Shown: in pieces, positions 53,016 through 62,535 of the stretch | Numbering within the stretch: position 1 is the first letter of the stretch | Layout of the letters: each line of letters starts with the position of its first letter | Assembly (NCBI RefSeq): GCF_900182705.1 | Contig: NZ_FXTP01000012.1 | Span: 1-64,000 of the forward strand | Length of the DNA: 64,000 bases | Reading direction: 5' to 3' | Source of the DNA: Gracilimonas mengyeensis | GTDB taxonomy: Bacteria; Bacteroidota; Rhodothermia; Balneolales; Balneolaceae | Program-made: the position numbers and the translations under genes | The notes under the pieces: model-generated | Told to the model about the DNA's origin: nothing | The model's database searches: none | The model's input: only the letters and a program-made list of their open reading frames with translations

Positions 53016-54144
53016 AAAAGTGGCTATTACGCAAAACCGTTTTCAACGTGGCGGTCGCATGCAAGTAACAATTCAAATGGTTAAGGTACTCAATAAAAGA
53101 GGCATCACCCCTGATCTGGTTTGTTTCAAAAGTAACATCTCAAAAAAGGATATAAACGAAGCATACGGAGCAGACATCTCATTCAACTTCCGGGAAATTT
53201 TTGTGGATCCTAAAATCCCATTTGAATGGAATATTTTGCTATTCAACCTGATAGCATCTTTTTATCTAAAGTCATACGATCTGGTGATCAATAGCAATAA
53301 CACCAGTTTTTTGCTTTCTGACACCTTGAACGTCCTTAGTTATGTGCATTTTCCCCGGAAAAAGAGAAATATCATTCCACATAAAGACATCCATTTCCCG
53401 GAAGGAGCAAAAAAAAGTGTATGGGATTTCAAAAGTGACTTCCTGAAAGCGGCTCATTTTCTATACCGTTTTGATAACTCTATTCCCAAAAATGATTTAC
53501 AGGTTGCCAATTCGGATTTCACAAAAAAAACATTGACTGAAATCTATAATTTGCCGCCCGAAAAGATCGAGGTCATTTACCCACCGGTAAATATCTCGTC
53601 AGCAATAAATCAGGCGAATAAGAAAAAACAAGTTGTAAGCCTTGGACGCTTTTCGAGAGATAAACGCCAACTGGAACAGATAAAAATTGCCCGAAAGCTC
53701 CCGGAGCTGGACTTCCATCTTTATGGTTTTGTGAATGCACGGGATTACTATCAAACCTTAGAGCACTATATTCACGAGCACCAAATTCAAAATGTTTATC
53801 TGCATCCGGATGCCCCTTTTTCTGAAATCGAAAAGGCTTTGTCTGAGTCTGCCTTTTTTATTCACAGCCTTCGTAACGAGCCTTTTGGCATCACCAGCGT
53901 GCAGGCTATACAGCATGGTTGTGTTCCGGTAGTACATAATTCGGGCGGACAGATGGAGATTGTCTCCGAGCCCAAATTGCGATATAATAATGCTAAAGAG
54001 GCCATAGAGATTCTTAGAAAATTAACTACTGAACAAACCGTCGAATTGCAGCGATTACGTGATATATTGAAAAGTGGACTTCAGGCTTATTCAGCCGAAG
54101 CTTTTGACCGGCAGTTTGAGACCTTGCTGGAGGCTAAACTATGA
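53005..54144 (+). CDS. GT4-type glycosyltransferase
   Basis: 379 residues of GT-B fold. VVSLGRFSRDKRQLEQIKIA is the donor-side beta-strand motif. FIHSLRNEPFGITSVQAIQH carries the conserved Glu residues for nucleotide-sugar binding, and GCVPVVHNSGGQMEIV completes the motif. It transfers a sugar with retention of configuration in the cytoplasm. The start overlaps the deacetylase-like gene by 11 bp and the end overlaps the next gene by 4 bp, the tightest part of the operon. Confidence 0.9.
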   Translation: MSPKKVAITQNRFQRGGRMQVTIQMVKVLNKRGITPDLVCFKSNISKKDINEAYGADISFNFREIFVDPKIPFEWNILLFNLIASFYLKSYDLVINSNNTSFLLSDTLNVLSYVHFPRKKRNIIPHKDIHFPEGAKKSVWDFKSDFLKAAHFLYRFDNSIPKNDLQVANSDFTKKTLTEIYNLPPEKIEVIYPPVNISSAINQANKKKQVVSLGRFSRDKRQLEQIKIARKLPELDFHLYGFVNARDYYQTLEHYIHEHQIQNVYLHPDAPFSEIEKALSESAFFIHSLRNEPFGITSVQAIQHGCVPVVHNSGGQMEIVSEPKLRYNNAKEAIEILRKLTTEQTVELQRLRDILKSGLQAYSAEAFDRQFETLLEAKL

Positions 54145-54974
54145 CCCTGCTCGAGATCCTTAAAAGTTTTTATGAAGCTAACAAAGAACATTATGAGTTG
54201 CTTAAGAAGCAAAGTAATGTAGCGCATTTGGAACACCTTGAAGCTTCTGAAATTTACAGCAAGGTGCATAGCAAGGCAGGACCTGTTTTTGTGCTTTCTA
54301 CTGGCAGATGCGGTACAAAATTACTTACACAAATACTGACAGAGAATAAGCAACTGGAAGTTCATCACGAACCTTATCCAACTTTTACCTGGCATTGCAA
54401 GTATGCTTTTGAGAACCATGCCAACAAGCCGGAAACAGTCCGTATGATGTTTGATGTGGCTCGATATGAATTGATTCGGGATGCGTATTTGAATAAGAAA
54501 ACCTATGTTGAAACCAACAACCGCATTACCTTTTTTGCACATCAGCTGGCCGAATTATATCCACATGCGCGGTTTGTACATTTGATCCGTGAGCCGGTGT
54601 CTTTTGTAAAAAGCGGATTGTCACGCAACTGGTACTCCGGCAAAGAAATATACGATGAAGGACGCATCACTGACACAGAGAACCCGGATACCTGGGGCAG
54701 TTACAGTCAGGCCGAAAAAATTGCCTGGCTCTGGAAAGCCACCAATTCCTTTATCGAAGATTTCAAAAAAGAACAGGAAGTATTTACCCTCTATTCCAGG
54801 CAACTATTTTCTGATCCGACAGCAGTAAATGAGCTTTTGGAGTTTCTGGAGCTCCCACATCTTACTTCCACCACGCTACAAAAACATCAGGCCACACCCG
54901 TTAATAAGAATAAAAAAGACCTGACCTTAAGCGACCCTCAAATTCAATCCATCAAAGATATTACAGAAACATAG
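54141..54974 (+). CDS. Sulfotransferase family protein 1
   Basis: 277 residues. PVFVLSTGRCGTKLLTQIL (49-66) is the 5'-phosphosulfate-binding loop for the PAPS donor and ARFVHLIREPVSFVKSGL (143-160) is the 3'-phosphate-binding site (Arg150, Ser158). It should transfer sulfate to a sugar hydroxyl of the glycan under construction. No signal or membrane helix is seen. It overlaps the upstream glycosyltransferase by 4 bp and is followed 12 bp later by a second, different sulfotransferase. Confidence 0.85.
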   Translation: MTLLEILKSFYEANKEHYELLKKQSNVAHLEHLEASEIYSKVHSKAGPVFVLSTGRCGTKLLTQILTENKQLEVHHEPYPTFTWHCKYAFENHANKPETVRMMFDVARYELIRDAYLNKKTYVETNNRITFFAHQLAELYPHARFVHLIREPVSFVKSGLSRNWYSGKEIYDEGRITDTENPDTWGSYSQAEKIAWLWKATNSFIEDFKKEQEVFTLYSRQLFSDPTAVNELLEFLELPHLTSTTLQKHQATPVNKNKKDLTLSDPQIQSIKDITET

Positions 54975-54986
54975 CACTCCATTACC

Positions 54987-55931
54987 ATGAATATATTTGT
55001 AACCGGATTACGACGTTCTGGTACTACTATTTTATTTGATATACTTTCAGAGCAGGCCAAAATCAAAGCTTTTTATGAGCCACTGAGCGCTGCCTATGAA
55101 ACTATTGGGGGTGGTAGTGGGGAGAAGGATTTTGATTTAAATGAACGAATCCGTGTGTATCGCGAAGAAGTCATTGAGAAAAAGGACCTTTCGGTTGAAC
55201 CCGACCATTTTAATTATGGTGCTCCAAAAAATTATCACCTTGAGCTGTCCTCCAAAAAGTTTGACGATCACCATAAAGAGTACCTGGAGTACCTGATCGA
55301 ATCAACCGATCAAACGCTGCTCAAGTTTGTACGCGCTACTTTTTTAATGCCCTACCTGAACGACATTGCACCGGACTCTTATCTGATCCACATCCAAAAA
55401 AATCCACTGCGTTTTGCTACTTCCCATATTTTTGGAATCCGGTTTAAAAGGCAGAGCTTTCGGGGTAAGGTTGCGATGATATTGGATTACCTGAAACCCG
55501 GAAAAGGGCTACAATTTGAAAACACTGATCCCGATTATTTCTTTAGTCTAATAGATGGCTTCAACTCCTGGAGCCAAGAAAACCTGGTTCATTCTTATTT
55601 GGATGAAACAGGACGCTCGCATTTAAAACAAAAACCGGCTTACTACAAACTACTCTTGCTATGGAAAGAGTGGAACGAGAAGATGGTTACTGACGGGAGA
55701 AAGCTATTTGGTGACCGATTCATTTCAATTGAGCATGAACAGCTCTGCCGAAATACAAAGGCAAAATTAGCTGAGCTTTCTGACTTTTTAGATATTGAAT
55801 TTGATGACAAACTCATGGATTGGGCCCTAACCAACCTCCGGAGACCACGCCCCATTTACGCTCAAAACGATCCCAGATGGGAACAGGCCCTAAAAGAGCT
55901 GGACATGGACCTTAGATATTTAGAAAAATAG
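54987..55931 (+). CDS. Sulfotransferase family protein 2
   Basis: 314 residues. MNIFVTGLRRSGTTILFDIL is the phosphosulfate-binding loop right at the N-terminus. DSYLIHIQKNPLRFATSHI fills the position of the 3'-phosphate site, with the usual Arg replaced by Lys-Asn. It is clearly different from its neighbours at 54141 and 56924, so the three are not tandem duplicates. A different acceptor position on the glycan is likely. It is followed by a 102-bp gap, the largest within this operon. Confidence 0.83.
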   Translation: MNIFVTGLRRSGTTILFDILSEQAKIKAFYEPLSAAYETIGGGSGEKDFDLNERIRVYREEVIEKKDLSVEPDHFNYGAPKNYHLELSSKKFDDHHKEYLEYLIESTDQTLLKFVRATFLMPYLNDIAPDSYLIHIQKNPLRFATSHIFGIRFKRQSFRGKVAMILDYLKPGKGLQFENTDPDYFFSLIDGFNSWSQENLVHSYLDETGRSHLKQKPAYYKLLLLWKEWNEKMVTDGRKLFGDRFISIEHEQLCRNTKAKLAELSDFLDIEFDDKLMDWALTNLRRPRPIYAQNDPRWEQALKELDMDLRYLEK

Positions 55932-56033
55932 GAGCATACATTTTTAGAAATTAAAAAAACAAAGCGTTGATACTTTTGTCTACTCGTAAATAACTTACAA
56001 GTAGTAACCTCAACTATTTTAATCCTTTTATAT

Positions 56034-56918
56034 ATGGGTCTACTTGAATCATTTAACAGATGGGAAAAAATTTTATGGAGTTTAAAGACTCATGAGAGAA
56101 GGTTTGAGCTCATTGAAAATAATATTGAAAATTTAGTTAATGCTAAATACAAAGCACTAAAGAAGAACGTTGATCATAACCTGGCTTCAAAAGAATATTC
56201 CATCTATTCTCAAAATGGAGAGGATGGTATTTTACTTTACATTTTCAGTGTAATTGGAGTAGAGAATCGACGATTTATAGAGTTTGGCATTGGAGATGGC
56301 CAACAATGCAACAGTGCAAACCTGATTCTAAATTTTGGATGGAAAGGGTTGATGATTGAAGGCAACCAAACAAAAGCCGAAATGGCTGAGCTCTTCTATT
56401 CAAATACTAGCAAAACAAAACAGAATGAAGTTATCATTTTAAATGAATTCATTACAAAGGAGAACATTAATGAATTATTTGAATCAGCTAACAGCACTGG
56501 AGAGATAGATCTCCTTTCAATTGATATTGATGGTAATGATTACTGGGTTTTTGAGGCCATAAAGAATGTGGATCCACGCGTTATTGTAATTGAGTATAAT
56601 GCCTCCTTTGGACCTGATAAATCTGTAACTGTAGAGTATGATCCATCCTTTTCAAGATTCAAAAAACATCCTTCCGGCTGGTATCATGGGGCATCACTTA
56701 AAGCTCTAACCAAGCTTGCTAATGATAAAGGCTATGAATTGATTGGCTGTGATTCTTGTGGTGTTAATGCTTTTTTTGTGAAAAGAGAGCTCCTGAACGA
56801 TAAATTGGAAAAAATCAGCCCTGAGGAAGCCTACTATAAAGAAAAGAAGAGATCAAAAACTCATACACCTTCTGAACAATTTGATTTAATTAAGCACCTT
56901 CCATTGATTAAAGTATAA
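56034..56918 (+). CDS. FkbM-like SAM-dependent methyltransferase
   Basis: 294 residues. SIYSQNGEDGILLYIFSVIG followed by FIEFGIGDGQQCNSANL (SAM-binding motif I, 81-97) and IDLLSIDIDGNDYWVFEAI is the pattern of FkbM-type methyltransferases that O-methylate sugars in bacterial glycans. The conserved WYHGASLKALTKLANDKGYE near the C-terminus supports it. The gene is visibly more AT-rich than its neighbours and follows the only sizeable gap in the operon, so it may have been acquired separately. Confidence 0.78.
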   Translation: MGLLESFNRWEKILWSLKTHERRFELIENNIENLVNAKYKALKKNVDHNLASKEYSIYSQNGEDGILLYIFSVIGVENRRFIEFGIGDGQQCNSANLILNFGWKGLMIEGNQTKAEMAELFYSNTSKTKQNEVIILNEFITKENINELFESANSTGEIDLLSIDIDGNDYWVFEAIKNVDPRVIVIEYNASFGPDKSVTVEYDPSFSRFKKHPSGWYHGASLKALTKLANDKGYELIGCDSCGVNAFFVKRELLNDKLEKISPEEAYYKEKKRSKTHTPSEQFDLIKHLPLIKV

Positions 56919-56923
56919 TCGGT

Positions 56924-57931
56924 TTGATTCAGCAACCAATTTTCATATTAGGACTCCATAAATCAGGGACAACCTTACTAAGAAATTTATTAGACGGGCA
57001 TCCCGATCTCGGAGTGATACCCTTTGAGTCTCACACCTTTCAATTGCTCAATTATTGGGTAGATCTTGAATATCGCAGACAACGACCCAATCAAACCATT
57101 ACGCCCTCAGACCTGGAAAGTGATATCAATGATTTTATAGCATCTATTAACTCAAATAATAACACCTATGCTGATGCCCATATTGAGGGCAAAATTGATG
57201 AAAAAAGATTTGAGGATAGTTTTTCTGTACCAAGAGAAGGTGCTAAAGAGCCAAAAAAATTAATCGTGAATTACTTCAATGCAATTTATAAGTCGCTTTA
57301 CAGTTCGGCTCCGGGTGAAAGCATACGATTTGTAGAAAAATCTGTTGAAAACGCAGAATTTGCTGCTTTTATACATAAGCTATTTCCGGAAGTAAAATTT
57401 ATTAGAATAGTTAGAAACCCTTACTCCAATATTGTTTCTTTTAGAAAATTTCAGATAAATAATCACGCCTTTCCACTTATGCACCGGCTCCTTGCAACGA
57501 TGGAAAAGAGTTATCATCAGTTGTATAAGAATAAACTTTTATTCACGCCTGATACTTATAAAATCATTCGCTACGAAGACCTGGTTTCAAAACCAAAAGA
57601 AACCATGGAACAAATAGCTCAATTCCTGGGAATATCATTTGAACCCAGTCTTTTAGAACCAACGGTTTTGGGCAAACCCTGGAAAGGAAACAGCATGAGT
57701 AATAGAAAATTTGAAGGCATAAGTTCTTCCCGTTTACATCAGTGGAAAAAAGAAATTTTGCCCATGGAGGTCTATTATATCAATAAATTATTTCCTTTTA
57801 TGATCAAAGATTTTGGCTACAAATATATAAAAGCTTATAAAAAGGGAGCTTTTTTAAAACCTGCCCCAAAAGAAAACCCGGCCCGCTATGTTGTAAACAG
57901 GTTGTATAGAATATACCTTCGCCATATTTAA
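56924..57931 (+). CDS. Sulfotransferase family protein 3
   Basis: 335 residues. The start is TTG at 56924, 5 bp after the previous stop; no ATG gives the conserved N-terminus. PIFILGLHKSGTTLLRNLL is the phosphosulfate loop and VKFIRIVRNPYSNIVSFRKF is the 3'-phosphate site (Arg164, Ser168). The end carries a conserved Trp-rich stretch (KPWKGNSMSNRKFEG) seen in glycan sulfotransferases. Third of three sulfotransferase-like genes in the operon, each in a different subfamily by eye. Confidence 0.87.
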   Translation: MIQQPIFILGLHKSGTTLLRNLLDGHPDLGVIPFESHTFQLLNYWVDLEYRRQRPNQTITPSDLESDINDFIASINSNNNTYADAHIEGKIDEKRFEDSFSVPREGAKEPKKLIVNYFNAIYKSLYSSAPGESIRFVEKSVENAEFAAFIHKLFPEVKFIRIVRNPYSNIVSFRKFQINNHAFPLMHRLLATMEKSYHQLYKNKLLFTPDTYKIIRYEDLVSKPKETMEQIAQFLGISFEPSLLEPTVLGKPWKGNSMSNRKFEGISSSRLHQWKKEILPMEVYYINKLFPFMIKDFGYKYIKAYKKGAFLKPAPKENPARYVVNRLYRIYLRHI

Positions 57932-57947
57932 CTCACCAACCCATCCC

Positions 57948-59420
57948 ATGGGAATCATTAAAAAACAAAGCATTACCAATTCTATCATCACCTATATAGG
58001 TATTGGTTTGGGATTTATTACTACTATCTATCTCTATCCCAACTTCCTTGAAGCTAATGAATACGGTCTTACACGGCTATTGCTTTCTGTTTCCTTTATT
58101 TTTACCCAGTTTGCCCACTTGGGCATGAAGAATACCGCTATCCGCTTTTTCCCCTATTTTGAAAATGATGAGAAGCAGCATAACGGATTTCTGTTCCTGA
58201 CCCTCACTATACCCTTAGCTGGCTTTTTGTTTTTCCTGGGCGTGCTCTTTTTATTTGATGACCTTCTGCTCTCCTATTATGATAGATCTTCACTTTTTGA
58301 ATCTTACTACTGGTTTCTGATTCCCATAGTATTTGGTCAACTCTACTTCGAGGTGCTTAACAGCTACGTACGTGCCCGGCTGCATTCTGTTCCCGGTTCG
58401 GTGATTAGCGAAATTATATTACGTCTGTTCGCAATTGTTCTTCTCTTGGCTTTTTGGTTTAATTGGCTTTCTTTCCGGGAATTCATGATTGGCTTTGTGA
58501 TTTCCTATATCATACAACCCGTTTTGCTATTACTCTTTTTGTTTTTCAAGGGAGAGTTATTCTTGAAACCCAACTTTGCTTACCTCAAAACATCCCTGGT
58601 AAAACGAATGGCTAATTATGGGCTATTTGCTCTTTTAGGGGGCATGACTACCCTGATCGTAAATAATATCGATATCATCATGCTGGGATCGCTATCCGGA
58701 CTTACAGAAACCGGTATTTATGCCATTGCTTTTTATATTGGCAGCGTAATTATTGTGCCACAGCGATCTATTGGAAAAATTGCACCCTCTTTGGTAGCAA
58801 AATACATCAAAGAAAAAAAAATGGGTGAGGTTGAAAAAATCTACAAAAGCTCATCCATCAACCAGATGATCCCCGGATTTTTAATCTTTGTCGGTGTGGT
58901 GGCCAACATTCATAACCTGAACGATATACTGCCAGCGGAGTATGCATCTGCTTCTTCTGTTATCGTGGTCATTGGTATCTCTAAGCTCATTGATATGTCG
59001 GCAGGTATCAATGGTTCAATCATTCTAAACTCCAAGTATTACCGGTTTGATTTGATTTCGATGCTATTCCTGATTTTATTTTCTGTCGGGTTGAATTACT
59101 GGCTTATTCCACTCCTTGGTATTACCGGGGCCGCAATTGCTACAGCGGCCTCTCTCTTCCTGTACAATTTGATTAAAGGTATTTATGTCTGGATTAAATT
59201 CAGGATGCAACCACTAAGTTCCAAAATGCTGATCGTAATTTTGTTAAGCCTCGCCATACTATGGGGAAGCCTGCAAATAGATCGTATTGGTAACCTCTAC
59301 TTTGATATTGCCTTGCGGTCTTTGGTGATAGCTGTTGTATACAGCGCGGGTATTTTAGCATTTAACATCTCCGACGAAGTAAACAAGCTGTGGGCAGATT
59401 TCAGAAATAAAATCCACTAA
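57948..59420 (+). CDS. Polysaccharide flippase (Wzx/MATE-like, oligosaccharide exporter)
   Basis: 490 residues with about fourteen membrane helices. IGIGLGFITTIYLYPNFLEA near the start and NYGLFALLGGMTTLIVNNID in the middle are typical of the polysaccharide_synt/RfbX flippases that turn lipid-linked repeat units across the inner membrane. It lies 16 bp after the third sulfotransferase and is the last glycan gene before hisS. Its presence shows that the product of the cluster is exported. Confidence 0.9.
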   Translation: MGIIKKQSITNSIITYIGIGLGFITTIYLYPNFLEANEYGLTRLLLSVSFIFTQFAHLGMKNTAIRFFPYFENDEKQHNGFLFLTLTIPLAGFLFFLGVLFLFDDLLLSYYDRSSLFESYYWFLIPIVFGQLYFEVLNSYVRARLHSVPGSVISEIILRLFAIVLLLAFWFNWLSFREFMIGFVISYIIQPVLLLLFLFFKGELFLKPNFAYLKTSLVKRMANYGLFALLGGMTTLIVNNIDIIMLGSLSGLTETGIYAIAFYIGSVIIVPQRSIGKIAPSLVAKYIKEKKMGEVEKIYKSSSINQMIPGFLIFVGVVANIHNLNDILPAEYASASSVIVVIGISKLIDMSAGINGSIILNSKYYRFDLISMLFLILFSVGLNYWLIPLLGITGAAIATAASLFLYNLIKGIYVWIKFRMQPLSSKMLIVILLSLAILWGSLQIDRIGNLYFDIALRSLVIAVVYSAGILAFNISDEVNKLWADFRNKIH

Positions 59421-59490
59421 GAAACTCTCCCCCGCACCCCTTATCTTTGAAGCGCTCAAAAATTTATTTCACATCAATCCAAAAACACAC

Positions 59491-60753
59491 ATGGCTAAAC
59501 CCAAATACACTTCGCACGTTGGAATGGTAGATATTCTGCCCGATGAATCTCCAAAATGGAGAGCTTTGGAGGAGATCATCCACGAGGAAGCCGCCAAGTT
59601 CAATTTTGAGGAAATCCGCACGCCTATCATGGAGCAAACGGAACTGATTGTGCGGGGTATCGGTCAGCTCACAGATATCGTTTCCAAAGAGATTTTTGCC
59701 TTTGAGAAAGGCGATAGTCATTATGTATTGCGCCCGGAACTTACGGCTCCCGTTGTTCGGTCATATGTAGAACATCACCTTGACCAGCGCGGCGGCTCGC
59801 AAAAGTTATATTACATTGGTCCCATGTTTCGGGCCGAGAAGCCTCAGAAAGGTCGGCAGCGACAATTCCACCAGTTTGGCGCTGAGGTTATTGGGAGTGA
59901 TGATCCCGTGGCGGATGTGGAAATCATTGCCCTGATGATGCGTGTGTACGAACGGATTGGTATCACCAATTTTGAATTAAAACTGAATTCTGTGGGCGAT
60001 CCTGAAAGCCGGGAAGCGTATAAAGAAGCGCTGCGAGATTACCTGCGTCCTAATCTGGATAAAATGAGTGACGTATCGCAGGAACGCTTTGAGAAGAATC
60101 CAATGCGTATCCTTGATTCCAAGGAAGAGCAGGATCAAGCCTTTATTGAAGATGCACCTGTTATTAGTGATTATCTAAATGAAGAGTCCCAACAACATTT
60201 TACGCTGGTTAAAGAGTATTTAGACGATTTGGGTATTGACTACACCTTAGATCCGCACTTGGTTCGGGGAATGGACTATTATACCCGAACGGCTTTTGAA
60301 TTGACTTCCCCCGACCTTGGCTCACAAGATGCCCTCGCTGGTGGTGGTCGTTATGATCTTTTGGTGGAAGAGATTGGCGGACAACCTACCCCTGCCGTAG
60401 GTTTTGCTGCCGGTATGGAACGCCTGATGATTGCCTGTGAAGAACTGGATATCAGCTTGGCGGATGAAAAATCAGTTGATGTTTATTTTGTGACTTTAGG
60501 GGATGCTGCTCGCAAATTCGCCCTTACCCATCTCCCAAAAGTTCGTGAGGCCGGGCTCTCCGCCACCATGGATTACAAAGGCCGCTCCATGAAAGCCCAA
60601 ATGAAAGATGCTGACCGGGAAAATGCCCGATACGCCATCATTATCGGTGATAACGAGTTGGCAGAGGGCAAATACAGCCTCCGCAATATGAAAGCCAGCG
60701 AAGAGGATTCTCTGACTTTTGAAAAGATTTTGTCTAAGCTGGCGGGGGTTTAA
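59491..60753 (+). CDS. hisS: Histidyl-tRNA synthetase
   Basis: 420 residues. Class II motifs are visible: VLRPELTAPVVRSYVEHH (with motif 1 region), motif 2 GPMFRAEKPQKGRQRQFHQFG, and the histidine-specific LVRGMDYYTRTAFEL followed by GGGRYDLLVEEIGG and GFAAGMERLM (motif 3). It attaches histidine to its tRNA. It follows the flippase by 70 bp and may be read through from the glycan operon. Confidence 0.97.
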   Translation: MAKPKYTSHVGMVDILPDESPKWRALEEIIHEEAAKFNFEEIRTPIMEQTELIVRGIGQLTDIVSKEIFAFEKGDSHYVLRPELTAPVVRSYVEHHLDQRGGSQKLYYIGPMFRAEKPQKGRQRQFHQFGAEVIGSDDPVADVEIIALMMRVYERIGITNFELKLNSVGDPESREAYKEALRDYLRPNLDKMSDVSQERFEKNPMRILDSKEEQDQAFIEDAPVISDYLNEESQQHFTLVKEYLDDLGIDYTLDPHLVRGMDYYTRTAFELTSPDLGSQDALAGGGRYDLLVEEIGGQPTPAVGFAAGMERLMIACEELDISLADEKSVDVYFVTLGDAARKFALTHLPKVREAGLSATMDYKGRSMKAQMKDADRENARYAIIIGDNELAEGKYSLRNMKASEEDSLTFEKILSKLAGV

Positions 60754-60929
60754 AACCGCTAAGACGCGAAGAGCGCAAAGTTTTTTTAGGTTGTTAGAGG
60801 ATTAGTAAAATCATGGTAATCCTATTAATCCTGTACAATCCTGGTTCGCCCTCTTTTCTCTGTATCAAGGGTTGCTATGAAGAGGAAGCTGGAGCTTCCC
60901 TGCCTGCGTTACGAAGGTGGACTTCGTAA
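60753..60929 (-). repeat. Dispersed repeat phrases and a family A two-hairpin element (60884-60929, minus orientation)
   Basis: AAACCGCTAAGACGCGAAGA (60753-60772) has an inverted relative at 62643-62673. Further on, read on the minus strand, hairpin 1 is TTACGAAG/CTTCGTAA (60909-60929) and hairpin 2 is GGAAGC/GCTTCC (60884-60899, loop TCCA). The spacing of 30 bp fits family A. Bases 60754-61120 contain no gene; a perfect palindrome CGCCCCGA/TCGGGGCG lies at 61091-61110. Confidence 0.7.
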
Positions 60930-61120
60930 CGAGTTCCTAATTGGCAATGCTTATAACTTGCTAACATCCTCTGCCGCAAGCGTCCGCTTGTGGCATTGTT
61001 GTTTTCGGCATCATATCTTCCCAAGCAATGGACCAAGCAGACGATTGAACTACTGGCTTCTATAAGAACTTTTCTTCCCTTTGCGCACTTCGCCCCGAGA
61101 ATTCGGGGCGGTTAAAAAAA

Positions 61121-62467
61121 TTACTGCTTAGCAGGCACCCTTGGTATGGTCATTATTTCTCGCTGACGTCCATCAATGTACCACACACCGCTGGAGTCAA
61201 AAAAGGCATCCTCTTCCAGCATAATGCGGATTTCTTTGCCCCATTCTTCAATGTAAGTAGCCGCGTTTAATTCAATGGAGTACGCCGTGTTAAGCTGAAG
61301 TGGATAATCGCCATCGCCGGGCACGCCATCTTGTGCATCCCACATACCCAGCGTAGTACCTGCCGCATGGCCATGATATCCTATCGGGTGAGTATAGATG
61401 CTGGGCTTCAGTCCCTCATCAATGGCTTGCTTACGCGACATCGCCAATACTTCATTCCCGGTTCGGCCTTCTTTAAAATTATTGGTAAAGATATCCTGCA
61501 CCCGATTGCCGTTTTCAAATGCGTTCACCAGGTAATCCGGCACTTCGGTTTCGCCGGGACGTAGCACATAGGCGTGCTGCTGGGTATCGGTATTCAGGCG
61601 CAGGTATTTGATTCCGAAATCCACGTGGAGTAAATCGCCGGGCATAATCACATTTTCACCGGGCCGGCTGTCAAAGGTTCGCAGGTGATCAAAGGATTCA
61701 GGATCACCCCGCTGAATCGATACACTGGGATGGAACCAGGTAATCAGCTTGAGCTCACGGATTTTCTCGCGATACCACCAAACCACATCTTCGGTGGTAG
61801 TGACCCCGGGCTGAATCACACGATCTGAAAAACCCTCTGCTATAATTTCATGAGCAATACGCACAATCTGTGGGTAGATCTGCATCTCTTTGGGCGTACG
61901 GGTTTCCAGCCAACCCACAGCCAGCTTCTCGGCTGATACCAACCGCTCACTGTATTCATCCCCAATGGCTTCTTTCATTTCTTCGTAATCCGTTACCACT
62001 AAGCCATCTGCATGTCCCCATATGGCAGAGGTGTTGATACCAATCCGTTCCGGATCACGCTCTTCAATAATCTGCGCAAGCCTTGCCCACTGATCGGGCT
62101 GCTCTTCAGGATCCCAAGCCCTCTTGAACATCTCTCCTACATCATAGCGGGCTACAGCCAGCGTTTCTATGCCTTTGCCCTCGCCCAGGTCGTGCATCAC
62201 CAAAATGGTACGCCTTCGGGCAGCCAGCCAGGTTGCCGGCAACATCGTTTCAATCACCGGGTCCTCGTTGTATTCACGCGATACCACAATCCACAAGTCG
62301 ATGTCGGTTTTACGCATCAAATCGGGCAGAACTGTTTGAATTTTGTCTTTCAACAATTCATCAATGACTGCCGCACGTTCTTTCATGGGCAGAATGTGCG
62401 GATAATCTTGAGCCTGAGCAGACACAGTGAGAAACAGAACAACCAGGGAAAGCAGAATCTTTTTCAT
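61121..62467 (-). CDS. M24 family Xaa-Pro aminopeptidase, secreted
   Basis: 448 residues from the ATG at 62467, chosen because it gives a signal peptide (MKKILLSLVVLFLTVSAQAQ); the frame is open to 62527. The N-terminal creatinase-like domain (about 30-190) precedes the pita-bread catalytic domain. Metal-site residues lie in LLHVDFGIKY (Asp), LNTDTQQHAY (Asp), HPIGYHGH (His), AYSIELNAAT (Glu) and IMLEEDAFFD (Glu). It removes N-terminal residues before proline or acts on short peptides in the periplasm. Monocistronic, with repeat DNA on both sides. Confidence 0.88.
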   Translation of the reverse strand: MKKILLSLVVLFLTVSAQAQDYPHILPMKERAAVIDELLKDKIQTVLPDLMRKTDIDLWIVVSREYNEDPVIETMLPATWLAARRRTILVMHDLGEGKGIETLAVARYDVGEMFKRAWDPEEQPDQWARLAQIIEERDPERIGINTSAIWGHADGLVVTDYEEMKEAIGDEYSERLVSAEKLAVGWLETRTPKEMQIYPQIVRIAHEIIAEGFSDRVIQPGVTTTEDVVWWYREKIRELKLITWFHPSVSIQRGDPESFDHLRTFDSRPGENVIMPGDLLHVDFGIKYLRLNTDTQQHAYVLRPGETEVPDYLVNAFENGNRVQDIFTNNFKEGRTGNEVLAMSRKQAIDEGLKPSIYTHPIGYHGHAAGTTLGMWDAQDGVPGDGDYPLQLNTAYSIELNAATYIEEWGKEIRIMLEEDAFFDSSGVWYIDGRQREIMTIPRVPAKQ

Positions 62468-62535
62468 AGGTAGGTTTGTGTGATTTGAGAACGCCGTGAA
62501 TATGGAGAGCTTTGTTGTGAGGTGCAAGGGGGCTA

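Noticed and set aside
61091-61110. Terminator for hisS or the M24 peptidase at the CGCCCCGA palindrome
   Set aside because: The stem is perfect, but the poly-A lies on the plus strand after it and a T-run is lacking on the correct side for either gene.
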